Shown: positions 44,514 to 53,468 of the stretch, piece after piece
Layout: every line of letters begins with the position of its first letter
How positions within the stretch are numbered: position 1 is the first letter of the stretch
From: Allomyces arbusculus
Lineage: Eukaryota; Blastocladiomycota; Blastocladiomycetes; Blastocladiales; Blastocladiaceae
NCBI GenBank assembly: GCA_027604705.1
Contig: JADHYV010000102.1
Coordinates: forward strand, 1 to 53,468
Reading direction: 5' to 3'
DNA length: 53,468 bases
Translations under genes and position numbers: made by a program
Notes under the pieces: model-generated
What the model saw: only the letters and a program-made list of their open reading frames with translations
The model's database searches: none
Told to the model about the DNA's origin: nothing

Positions 44514-45325
44514 ATGAGCGCACTCGTCAAGATCGTCTCGTCGGTGGCCATGATGACCACGGGGTTTGCCCTGTCGTCGGCGCTCGCGCAGTCCAAGTTC
44601 ATTGACCACCTTTCCCGCGATGTGGTCGCGTGGACCGGTCAGTTCATTCCTTTCCCGGCCAAGATGCCAATGCTGCCTGCCGAGCAAGAGCCCTGATCGC
44701 GCATTCTTGTACTCCAACAGGTATTGACCGGCCGGCGATCCCGTTTGCCGTGCTGCTCGTCACGATCCTGTTTGGCCACTGGATCTCGAGCAACCTGGCC
44801 TACCTGATCCAAGCCGTCACGAACAGCGACATCGAGCTGAACGTACGTGCCGGTAACCTCGTGTATTTCGCCCGCCGCACCCCAACGCACCTGGTTCACT
44901 TTTGACTGCCACAGGACCCGCGCGCCGCCCGCGCCCGCCTGGCCCCCAACAGTCTTGCATCGCGCGCGTTTGCTGCGCACCAGAACGCCATGGAAATCAT
45001 CCCGAGTATCACGGCCGCTGTGATTGTCGCGCACGCGCGCAAGGTGGACCTGCACCACCGCGTCGCCCTGTCGCTCGTATTTGTACTCGCCCGCGTCGCG
45101 CACTGGGTCTCGTACGTGACCGACGTGCCGCCGCTGCGCACGCTCACGTTTGCCATGGGGATCGGGTGCATTGTCGCCCTGTTTGGGCTCGCGATTCATC
45201 CAGATTTTGCCGCGGTTTACTGGGGCATGGGGCTCGCGTTTGGCGGGAACGTGGCCGGCGTGCAGGACCGGATTCGCGGGTGGTTCCAGGCGGGAGCGAA
45301 GACGCATGGGCGGTACGAGTTTTGA
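44514..45325 (+). CDS. MAPEG-domain membrane protein
   Basis: MAPEG proteins are four-helix membrane enzymes including microsomal glutathione transferases and eicosanoid synthases; many microbial members are uncharacterised. Three exons, 44514-44637, 44721-44842 and 44915-45325, give 218 aa. The MAPEG core starts RPAIPFAVLLVTILFGHWIS, continues DPRAARARLAPNSLASRAFA and the signature AAHQNAMEIIPSITAAV, then HHRVALSLVFVLARVAHWVSY, and ends with another helix pair. The N-terminal 40 residues add an extra hydrophobic helix (VKIVSSVAMMTTGFALSSAL) not standard in the family. The donor GTCAGT at 44638 restores VAWTG|IDRPAIPF in phase. AHQNA plus ARVAHWVSY groups it with the MAPEG branch common in bacteria and fungi; its substrate cannot be predicted. 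Confidence 0.83.
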
Positions 45326-46166
45326 AGGAGCGAGTCAAAATACATGGCACTGATGTTGGAGCGTACTTCGGGCGAGTTACATCACCAGAGGGGCCGCGTA
45401 CATGGCGCGCAGGAACCGGTCATCCAGGGGGTCGGTCGTCCAGGGCGACGTTGTCCACCAGAACAGCTTGTCTGCGCAGTTGGCCGTGCGTGACCGACCA
45501 GAACCCTCGGAAACGCGAATCCGCGTGCTCCTGGACCCGACAAGACGGCCCCGAGTCGGGTCCGGCTTTGATGAGGTCCGCGCGCGTGGATGAGGGCGCC
45601 TTCAAAGCGGCCCCCCGTCTCGCCGGACGGGGGCAAAGGCTCTGATCGACCGACCCGACCAGCCGGCGGTGGGAGACGCGCCGCGACGCTCTCAAAGCGG
45701 CCTGCTCGCGTGGTGGGCGCGCGGTGGGTGCGGTGAGCGCGCGAGAACAAGGCGCGGTGGGCCTCCACGTGTCGCTCACGACACGCGTCTCGCAACCTGT
45801 CTCGCAAAGCAAAGGTGGCCCGTCTGTTTGGTGGAGGCCGACCGGCACTCCTGCTGGTCGCGCGCGCGCATCGGCCTCCGTCCGGCCCCGTCTCCGCTGC
45901 CCGAAACGCAGTGGATACTCGCGAGACGCGCCCCCAACTTGCCGCAATCGAACGGCCAGCGCAGCCGCTCCATTTCGACCCGACTCGCCGCGCCAGAAGC
46001 CGAGGTTCGACCCACAGCGGCGGACTGCACACGCCCACGCACGCAGCTGGTCAACACACGCCAGCCAACCACAGCAGCAACGCCCAAGCCCAGCAACCCC
46101 TCGACTATTCTCGGATCACCACCAAGCGGACAAGCACGATACAACCGCGATACAACCACGATCACC
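45326..46166. other. MAPEG to ATG14 intergenic region
   Basis: About 840 bases between codirectional genes. The last 200 bases are A/C-rich and look like an unstructured 5' leader of the downstream gene. No coding sequence is supported. Confidence 0.5.
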
Positions 46167-48793
46167 ATGGACTGCCGCGTGTGCCAGGGCTTCTCGCACG
46201 CCGTCGTGTGTGGCCCATGTGTTGCCAACACGTACGCGCACACCTGTCCTCGGCCACTCCGAAATACCGACCACATCACCTCACATCCGTCTACTACTCC
46301 TCGCGTAGCCGCGCCCGGCACCAGGCGCGCCATCTCCACCTGACGACCGAACTGCACGACGCGCGCGCGCGTGCCACCGCGGCGGTCCTCGACCCGACCC
46401 GCACGACGACGACCACGGCCGCCGCCGCGCGTGCGGCCGCGCAAGTGCGCATCGAAGCACTGGCCGCGCAACTCGCGGCGCGAACGGCGCGAATCGCGGC
46501 GCGTGTGTGTTTCCTCCCCCACTCCCGCCGCGCGCGCTGCGAACCCACGTCGGAACTGACCCCCCCCCCCCCCCCCCGCGCGCAGTGCAATCGCAGGTGG
46601 CCACGGACCGCGCGAATCTCCAGGCGCGTCGTGCAGCACTGAACAAGCGACAGGCGGATCTCGCGGCGGCGCGAGCGAAAGTGCCGGCCAGGTTGAAGCA
46701 CGCTATTGAGCGCGCCAAGCGGCACCTGAGGGCGGTCGAGGCGCCCGCGGCGAACGCGCACCATGTCTTGGTCCAGGAACTCGTGCGCGTGTTCCGGTTC
46801 CGATGTGATGAGGGCAAGGAGCCGACGATTTTGGGAGTGCCGCTTGCCGCGAGTGGCGATGTCATGGCCGGTACGATACTTTCGTCTTCCTTGGTTCCTG
46901 GCGGGATGCTCACGGCGTTCGTTGGTGCCAGTGATTTCGCACACCGACGCCGACAACAAGACGCACGATGCCGAGCGGCTCAACGCGGCGCTCGCGCACA
47001 CCGCGCAGCTGGTCAACCTGATGGCCATGTACCTGAACGTGCACTTGCCGTTTGACCTCGACGCTGTCCCGAGCCGTGCTGTCGCGCGCGTGCACTACCA
47101 CCCACCGCCGTCCACCTCGTCCACCACCTCCGCTAACAAGAAACCGGCCATTTCCCCGACCTCGACCGTCTCGGCGTCGATGCTCGGGTTCTCCAACTTC
47201 CTGCAGGCCAGCACCGTCGTCGACCCGCTCGGCACCGCCCGCTCGTCAACGACCACCGACGCGGCACCCATCTATTTCTCCCCCGCGTCCGGCGCCGAAG
47301 AGTTTGCCGTCGGGCTCGCGATGCTCAACTACCAGGTCCTGCACCTCTGTGCGGCCGTGGGCGTGCCCGTGCGCCGGAGACAGATCGCGCATACGTTGGC
47401 CAACCTGAGTGCCGCCATCGACGCCGTGCGCCGGAACCGCGCGGGAGGGACGCCGGGAGAACCAACGAAACGCGTCAAGGTCGTGCCGTTCCGCACGGTC
47501 CTGAACGTGGTCACGAAACGGATCCAGAAACATGAGGCTGAGTTGGGGTTCCGGTTCGTGCGTCGCGTGAGTGGAGGGAGCAATGCGCGTGCTGGCGGGA
47601 CGACAAGGGCAGCCGCTGCGGCCGATGTGGATACGGGGGATGAAGCCACGGTGGCGCGCAGGGTGAGCGGTGGTGGTGCCGCGACGGGGTTACCGGGGCC
47701 GGCATCGGCGACGGTGGGGAAGAGCGAAGTACGCCCGAGCGACTTGGATACGGTGTTCACGGTCGTGTTCCCGCTCGATATGGACTCGGACGACGAGTCC
47801 TCGGACGAGGACGACGAGGAGGACGAGGACGATGACGAGACCGACGACCCCGCATCCGACGATGACGTCGACAACGACGACGTCGACGACTGCGCGACTG
47901 AAGTCGGCACGCGCGAGCCCGCCGCCGGGACGAGCTCCCCCGCATCTGTATCGCTCCCGCGTGCACGAAGCTCGACCGCGTCCGATACCCCCGTCGTCCC
48001 ACCGGACCGACTTGCCAACGACGCGCGCGCGTCCCCACCGACCCCCACCGCACCACTCCGCCCACCCGAGAACGACAACGACGACGACTGGGAACTCGAT
48101 CTCGACACACACGTCCCGACCGACGTGAACGCGGGCCAGGACGCGGTGACCCCCGCACGGCTCGCGGCCGCCGCGCGCGCCGTCTGGGAAGAAGGCCGGC
48201 GGTCGCTCTCGCGGTCGCCCGCGCCGCACTCCGTATCGCGCCGGCACCAGCGGCTCGCGCGCGACCCGTTCGACCTGCTTGATTCGGCCGCGCCAGACAT
48301 GGCCGCGTCGGTGACCGCCGCCGATCTGTTATCGCCAGTGAGGGGGCGGAGTCGCAGCCGGACGCGGCGCGCCGCTGGTGCCGCCCTACCTGCACCACTT
48401 CCACCGCCACCGCCGCCGCCGCCCGCGGCCGATGCGTCCCCGTCGCCGTCGCCAACGGACACGATGGGCGTGCTTTCAGGCATCCTCACGTGGGGCGGAT
48501 ACGTTGTGCGCAAGTCGCTCGGCGGGGCCGCGGCGGCTGCAGCGGTCGCGAGTTTCGGGCCGGATGACCGCGATGACGAGGCCGAGAAGCGCGCGTTCTT
48601 GACGGGGTCGAGCCTCGCCAAGGGAGCGCCGGCGGGGGTCCCGATTCCGGCGCCGGCGGCGAGGCGGAGGTATGCGCCCCCACTACCGCAGTCGGCGGGA
48701 GGGGTGGACGCGGGTGTTGGTGCGCGCGGGAGGCCAGGGGGCAGGTCTGCCGCGACGGCGGGGACTAGTGGGTATCCACGGCTGCCGAACTGA
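46167..48793 (+). CDS. ATG14: Atg14/UVRAG-like subunit of class III PI3-kinase complex
   Basis: Atg14 directs the Vps34-Vps15-Atg6 lipid kinase complex to autophagosome formation; Vps38/UVRAG does so at endosomes. Four exons, 46167-46231, 46309-46502, 46586-46870 and 46932-48793, give 801 aa. It begins with paired Cys motifs CRVCQGFSHAVVCGPC, as in Atg14. A coiled coil follows (AALNKRQADLAAARAK), then the conserved domain ELVRVFRFR, TILGVPLAAS and TAQLVNLMAMYLNVHLPFDLD, and YQVLHLCAAVGVPV. The C-terminal half is long, acidic and disordered (SDDESSDEDDEEDEDDDETD), with a late amphipathic segment (GILTWGGYVVRKSLGG) that might act like a membrane sensor. The intron before exon 3 has a 17-C tract. 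The N-terminal Cys pairs favour Atg14 over UVRAG. Confidence 0.83.
46561..46577 (+). repeat. Poly-C run in an intron
   Basis: Seventeen or so C residues directly precede the CAG acceptor at 46585 in the ATG14-like gene, an extreme polypyrimidine tract. Confidence 0.9.
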
Positions 48794-49141
48794 ATCGGCG
48801 CCGCGTCGGGGACCAGGATTGTCGCGTCCATTTTGCTCGGATTGCAATGCCGTGTCGGCCGTGTTCGGTCGTATTTATGGGCACGAGGAGGAGCGGACGG
48901 GTGTTTGTCAACAGGTCGTACGTGGTCGGTAATGGAGGGAGCGCGTTGATTGGGATCGGTTGGCGAGCGAGGCAATGTGACCACCGCGTTCTGAGACATG
49001 GCGCGCACGCAAAGGCAGGAGTTGAACACAAGAACAGGGCAAACTTGTTTTATCTACACGAGCGGCCCTCGGCGGCCGCAACGATCAGCCACGACGGACA
49101 GCGCGGCTCTCCTCTCCTCCTCCTCCCCCACAGTGATCGAC
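48794..49141. other. Convergent 3' region, ATG14 / SGT1
   Basis: About 350 bases between opposing stop codons. No coding sequence is supported. Confidence 0.5.
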
Positions 49142-49819
49142 TTAGCGGTTGTAGGGCAGCGCGACCATGCCCTCCGGGGGCTTGGTCTCGACGGTGCCCT
49201 TGGACACTTCCTCCCAGTTGGTCGAGAGACAGGTGCCGTTCGATTCTGTGTAGGACTTGATCATGGCGCGCTTCGTGTCCTCGTTGGCGCCCGCGAAAAT
49301 CTGCTGAAAAAGCGCATTCAGCGCGTCCGGCTTATCCTCTTCTTTTGCCGCCTCCTTGCCGAGCTTATCCCAGTCCTTGGGCCCGTGCCGCGACGATGAC
49401 GGGTAACTGAGCGCGGCCTTGACCTCGGCCGCCGCGGCCAGCGTGGTCGCCGGCGCCGTGTCCTCGCCCTCGAGCACGGCCCACTTGAGCCCTTGCTCGA
49501 CCTTGTGCAGTGTGATCTCGATCTTGGTCGAGAGCACCTCGTACTTGGAGGTCTTTGGGTCAACGGCGTGCGCGAGGTCCAGCTCGAGCGTGTACTCGGA
49601 CCCCGTCGGCAGTTGGACACCGACCGACAGCGTGCGCTCGGTGATGTCGACGCGCACGGAACCGGACTTGGCGTTCTTGATGAACACGGAGACGACAACG
49701 GCCGCGTCGGTCTGGTACCACTCGTGCCGCACGCGCGCCTGTGGGGTCGCGATCGGCTGCGCGGCGGTCGTCGCGGCGGCGGCGGCGGGGGGCGCGGCGG
49801 GCGCGGCGGCGGTCGTCAT
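49142..49819 (-). CDS. SGT1: SGT1, CS- and SGS-domain co-chaperone
   Basis: SGT1 bridges Hsp90 and Skp1/SCF or kinetochore clients. One exon gives 225 aa. After an Ala/Pro-rich leader the CS domain runs from about residue 28 to 120: VRHEWYQTDAAVVVSVFIK, VDITERTLSVGVQLP and EITLHKVEQGLKWAVLEG. The SGS domain follows: KDWDKLGKEAAKEEDKPDAL, LFQQIFAGANEDTKRAMIKS, ending STNWEEVSKGTVETKPPEG, which is highly characteristic. The N-terminal TPR domain of yeast and plant SGT1 is missing; its length and layout match the TPR-less forms known in some animals. The start at 49819 was chosen because upstream sequence lacks TPR-like helices and looks like leader; the frame remains open to 49978. Confidence 0.92.
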   Translation of the reverse strand: MTTAAAPAAPPAAAAATTAAQPIATPQARVRHEWYQTDAAVVVSVFIKNAKSGSVRVDITERTLSVGVQLPTGSEYTLELDLAHAVDPKTSKYEVLSTKIEITLHKVEQGLKWAVLEGEDTAPATTLAAAAEVKAALSYPSSSRHGPKDWDKLGKEAAKEEDKPDALNALFQQIFAGANEDTKRAMIKSYTESNGTCLSTNWEEVSKGTVETKPPEGMVALPYNR

Positions 49820-50600
49820 CTTGGTTGGTTGCTGGTGCGTGCGGTTGATTGGAGATTCCAGGTGCGCGCGCGAGCGGCGATGGGGAGCGAGGGCGGGCCC
49901 GATGGGGCGAGTCGCAGTCAAGAAGTGCCGTCGATTCCAACCGTGGCCGACAACGCGAGCCAACTTGGAAGCGTCCACGTCAGTGACTCGATGGGTCTGG
50001 CAGGCGCGCTTCCGTCAAGTTCGCGTGGCTCGTGCCGGTCAGCTGCTTTCCACGTTTTGATGCGGCGATCCGCGAGACGTGTGAGGCAGCCACCTCAAGG
50101 AGACCCAACAGGCCCCCGCCGCCGCGTCGCGCCAGCTTTGTCGTTGTCGTGTCAAAGGTGCGCACAATTGGGACAATGATCGATGTTCAGATCAAGACGG
50201 GGACCCATTCCGGAAGGTGCCCTTGCGTCCCAAGCCGGCGCAAGCGGCACGGTGACGGTTGTGCACGCTGCACAAGGCACCGCAGTCCAGCAGGACCACC
50301 AAGGCTGGGGGCAAGAGCAAATGAAGAGAAGAGAAAACAGGCAAGGAAGGCGATGCAATCACAAGTGAGCCGTCCAGCCAAATGCACCAATGCAAAAGCA
50401 AAGAGAGAATGAACGAAGGAGCGAACGCAACAAACGCGGAATAAATACGAGGCAATAAACACCGAGGGGTTTGGGCGCGCGCGCGCGCGCGGCACACTGG
50501 TCGTTGGTCGTTCGGGTATCTTGAGGGCGGCGCGCGCGCACCTCCACGTCTCCATCTCTCATTCACTTTCGTTCATCTTTCAGTCACATCCACACCGTAA
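49820..50600. other. SGT1 upstream / CDH1 downstream region
   Basis: About 780 bases between two minus-strand genes. A (GC)n alternation lies at about 50475-50491. Two AATAAA matches on the plus strand near 50441-50460 have no plus-strand gene to serve. No coding sequence is supported. Confidence 0.5.
50475..50491. repeat. (GC)n dinucleotide repeat
   Basis: Eight or so alternating GC units, a possible Z-DNA-forming tract, in non-coding sequence upstream of SGT1. Confidence 0.85.
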
Positions 50601-53251
50601 TCACCGCAACTGCGCCCACGGCGTATGCATCCCGACACCCTGCTTGGCCGCGGCCGTCGCGGGCGCTGGCGGGAACACGTTCCAGAACCGCAAAGTCTCG
50701 TCACCGGCACCCGTGCAAATACTCTGCCCGTCTGGCGCGACCGACAGGTAGAGCACGCGTTGCGAGTGGCCCGTGAGAGTCGCAACGGGCGTCATCGACG
50801 CGCACGACCAGACAACCACTTGGTGTTGCGAGTACCCGTGCGTCGAGACGAGTTCGTCGGTCGTCGGCGACCACGCGAGGTTGCACACTTGCGACTGCGT
50901 GTCGACAGCCAGGACCGCCGCGGTACTTGCCGCATGCGTGTTCCAGAACCGAATGTGCCGGTCGGCGGTGCCACCACCACTCGCGAGTAACCCGGCCTGG
51001 TGCGGCGACCACGCAAGGGCCTTGACGGCGGCCGTGTGTTCCGTGTACTTGATCATGGGGTCGGCGAGCTTGCGCGCGTCGTAGAGGTAGAGCTTGTTGT
51101 CGTTGCCGCCAGAGGCCAGCGCCGTGCCGTCGGGCGACCACCGCAGACCACACACTTCCTGCCGGTGCGCTTGCAGTCGGGCCAGGGGCGTATCGCTCGG
51201 CCGCCGCATGTCCCAGTGCGCGACAGTGCGGTCGCGCGATCCGGTCGTCACGGCGCCGTGCGTCCAGTGAATCGCGCCAAGTCGTGCCGTGTGCGCGTCG
51301 GTCGTGCACACCAGCGATTGCTTGACCACGTCCCACTGCTGCAGCTTGCCGCGGTGCGTGCCAATCGAAAGCATATTGCCCTAAAAGGTTCAAGAATCAG
51401 CACCCTGTTCCACGAGGAGGGGTGAGGAAACAACAGGAGAGACATACCCTTGGGTTCCACTGCACGGCCGTCACCGAATCGGCCGGCGCCAAGTCGCACA
51501 GCTTGCTCACCGACGCCGTATCGGCGTTCCACAGGTACACGCACGACCCGAGCCCGACCGCCAGAATGTTTTGCTGGCCCCAGTCGAGCAGGTTCAGGTA
51601 AAAATCGTCCTACACAGCACCGTTGCGTCAGCTCCCATTCCCACCCCACCCCCGCAATCAAATTAGATCACGCGTACCGCAAGGTCCGGCGCATCCAGCA
51701 CCTTATATGGCAACGCCGGGACGACGCGCCGCTCCGTACGCGGCTGCATGATCATTTCGCGCCCCGCGCGACTCAGCGGACAGGTGCTATGGAAAGGGTT
51801 CTCAAACAAGGCCGTGACCAGACTCGACCGCCGTGCCGCGGGCCGCGCGAGCGCCTGCATCGCCTGGAGCGGGTTCGTCACGGCGCCCGTCGCCGGGAAC
51901 GTGAACGCCGACGGCGATGGCGGGACTGCCGGGACCACCTCTGCGGGTGCGGGCGGATCGCTCGATGATGACGCGGGTGTCAGGGGCGGAGGTGGTGGTG
52001 GTGCAAGTGCCAAAGCGGACCGCCGCCGTGGGGTACCGCCCATGAAGAGCGCGCGGCGAGTCGTGTCGGTAGGTGTTGGCGGGAGCAGCTCGTCCTTGAG
52101 GATCGATTCGTACACGGACGCTACAGCCAACAATGGAACCGGGTCAGGCGGTGTAACCATCGACAGGGCAAGGTGAACAAAACCGTGCACGAACCGTCAT
52201 CGCCCAAACTTCGGCGTCTCCTCTTATGGTGCGACGGCGAACTGGGGTCCTGCTCGAGCAACGAGAGCCGGTACCGCATTGCGCCCATGTCGCGCGCGAC
52301 GCGCGGTGTCGAGGGCCTAGAAACCGCAACGAGGCAGCGTTAGTTTCCGTTGCAATGGACAAGACATGACAACCGCCCAACGCACCCGTCCGCGCCAGCC
52401 ACCCAGCGCGACTCGGCCGCTACGCGCCTGAGCGGCGGCGGGTACGGCGGCACCGCCGGCATCCTACGCGCCTCAGGCGTGTGCGGCAATTCACTGTCGG
52501 AACTCGCGCGCGGCCTCGTGTCTGCCAGCACTCGCGTCGCCGCTGGTGCCGTGACCAATCTCGACGGCCCGTGCTCGGCCGCAACTGCCGCCACGGGCGT
52601 CACGCCACCGACCGACGCCGATTCGGCGGACACCGTCGACGCGAGCGATCCGGCCGCCGACGCCGGGCGCGAAGCAGCTGGTGCCGCCACCGTCGCGTGG
52701 CCGACAGTCGGCGTCGAGCTGCGCGACGAGCTGCGCGACGACGCGGCCGATGACGGCGCCGTCGACGCGGCCGACGCGGCACGTTCCCCGAGCGGCGGCG
52801 TACGTTGCCGTCTCGTCCCCGCGGCCGTCCGCCGGCTCGGTGCGGGCGGCGCGTCGGTGATCGCTTCCACGCCAATCACGGGCCCCTTACCACGGCGTCT
52901 GCTTGCCGCTGGCCGGTCAGTTGCTGCTGCTGCTGCCGCCGTCGTACGCGGTTTCCGACGCACGCGCTTCGCGGGCCCGGCAGCGACTGCGAGCACGGGC
53001 GCCGTCTGTGCGTCGAGTGCGACAGCGGCAGCTGCGGCCGCGGCCTCAGCGAGTTTCCGCGCACAGGCGCGCGTGTAAGGCCGGTCGAGGATCATGGGGG
53101 AGAGGACCAAGTGGTCGTGGACGTGGTTGGTCATGTTGGCGAGGGTCGTTCTCGTCGCGAACGGAACAGCAGCGGGTTCGGCGGGCGGAACAGGAGAACG
53201 GTTCAGGCGGCTCGACCGGCGCAAGCTGGGCGGGACCAGGTGCACGCGCAT
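50601..53251 (-). CDS. CDH1: Cdh1/Fizzy-related activator of the APC/C
   Basis: Cdh1 recruits substrates to the anaphase-promoting complex in late mitosis and G1. Five exons, 52386-53251, 52195-52316, 51678-52120, 51448-51609 and 50601-51380, give up to 790 aa. SVYESILKDELLPPTPT and PYKVLDAPDLA|DDFYLNLLDW are Cdh1 signatures, followed by WD40 repeats (QEVCGLRWSPDGTALASGGN; VCNLAWSPTTDELVSTHGYS; GHSQRVLYLSVAPDG; GAGDETLRFWNVF). It ends AQLR, in place of the usual Ile-Arg tail. The 290-residue first exon is Ala/Ser/Pro low complexity. The C-box (DR[YF]IPxR) expected before SVYES is not visible in the spliced model. The start is uncertain: Met codons at 53251 and 53134, and another open frame from 53465 at the window edge. 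Confidence 0.85.
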
Positions 53252-53309
53252 TCAGGGTCAGGCGCGCCGAAGACGGGAGGTGGAGGAGGGGAGAACGGGG
53301 AGGAAGGAC

Positions 53310-53323
53310 GGGGGGGGGGGGGG
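53310..53323 (+). repeat. Poly-G run
   Basis: About 14 G in the 5' region of the CDH1 gene (poly-C on its sense strand). Length may be unreliable. Confidence 0.85.
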
Positions 53324-53352
53324 CGTGCACGGGGATCGACGCGTCCGCAAAC

Positions 53353-53356
<4 letters not shown>

Positions 53357-53383
<27 letters not shown>
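53357..53383 (+). repeat. Long poly-G run (about 27)
   Basis: About 27 consecutive G, encoding a poly-Pro stretch in the minus-strand open frame that starts at 53465. Homopolymers this long are often miscounted in assemblies, so reading frame across it cannot be trusted. Confidence 0.9.
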
Positions 53384-53468
53384 CGGCCGCCGCAGACGCG
53401 CGTGTCTGGGTGGAGGTCATGGTGAGCGGCGGAGATTCACCTTCGGTCGCGACTGCGGAGGCCATGGT

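Noticed and set aside
47329-49029. 566-aa antisense frame over the ATG14-like gene
   Set aside because: Ser/Ala/Arg-rich antisense shadow with no domain; the plus-strand frame carries the family motifs and spliced upstream exons.
52183-52200. C-box-like DRFV reading just upstream of the Cdh1 SVYES exon
   Set aside because: It occurs only across two reading frames and lacks the Ile-Pro-x-Arg part; a normal 74-nt intron (52121-52194) explains the region better.

Overview
The window is GC-rich eukaryotic nuclear DNA with about 20 protein-coding genes on both strands, packed at roughly one per 2.7 kb. Most genes carry short spliceosomal introns (about 49-105 nt) with GTRCG-type donors, a CTGAC/CTAAC branch-like motif close to the acceptor, and TAG or CAG acceptors. 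Gene content (cyclin L, Nog1, Noc2, Cdh1, Npl4, Atg14, Sgt1, alpha-arrestin, RGS, Ras, G-gamma) points to a fungus or fungal relative. A class C (GABA-B-like) GPCR and a class III guanylyl cyclase suggest a flagellated, zoosporic lineage, Blastocladiomycota or Chytridiomycota. That placement is inferred from gene families, not from a marker gene. I saw no rRNA, CRISPR, transposon or virus-derived element.

Layout. 0.5-8 kb: three minus-strand genes, NPL4, an RGS protein and a Ras GTPase. 9-20 kb: alternating genes, cyclin L (+), NOG1 (-), an NDR-family kinase (+), a NUDT5-like Nudix hydrolase (-) and NOC2 (+). 20-25 kb: an alpha-arrestin (-) and a disordered protein of unknown function (-). 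26-38 kb: three plus-strand signalling genes, a G-protein gamma subunit, a class C GPCR with a PH-like tail, and a coiled-coil/PAS/guanylyl cyclase with a predicted C-terminal membrane anchor. 38-53 kb: a Cys-cluster protein (-), a small coiled-coil protein (+), a mitochondrial BCKDK/PDK-type kinase (-), a MAPEG protein (+), an Atg14/UVRAG-like protein (+), SGT1 (-) and the APC/C activator Cdh1 (-), whose 5' end lies near the window edge.

The most interesting stretch is 26.5-37.6 kb. G-gamma, the GPCR and the cyclase are codirectional neighbours, and RGS, Ras and arrestin genes lie within the same 35 kb. The sequence is therefore consistent with a receptor-to-cGMP signalling neighbourhood, although physical clustering alone does not prove the products act together. 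The cyclase has an unusual architecture and a Glu at one catalytic metal position where Asp is the rule.

Exon models were built by hand from splice signals, reading phase and family alignment from memory. Starts and small exons are the least certain parts.
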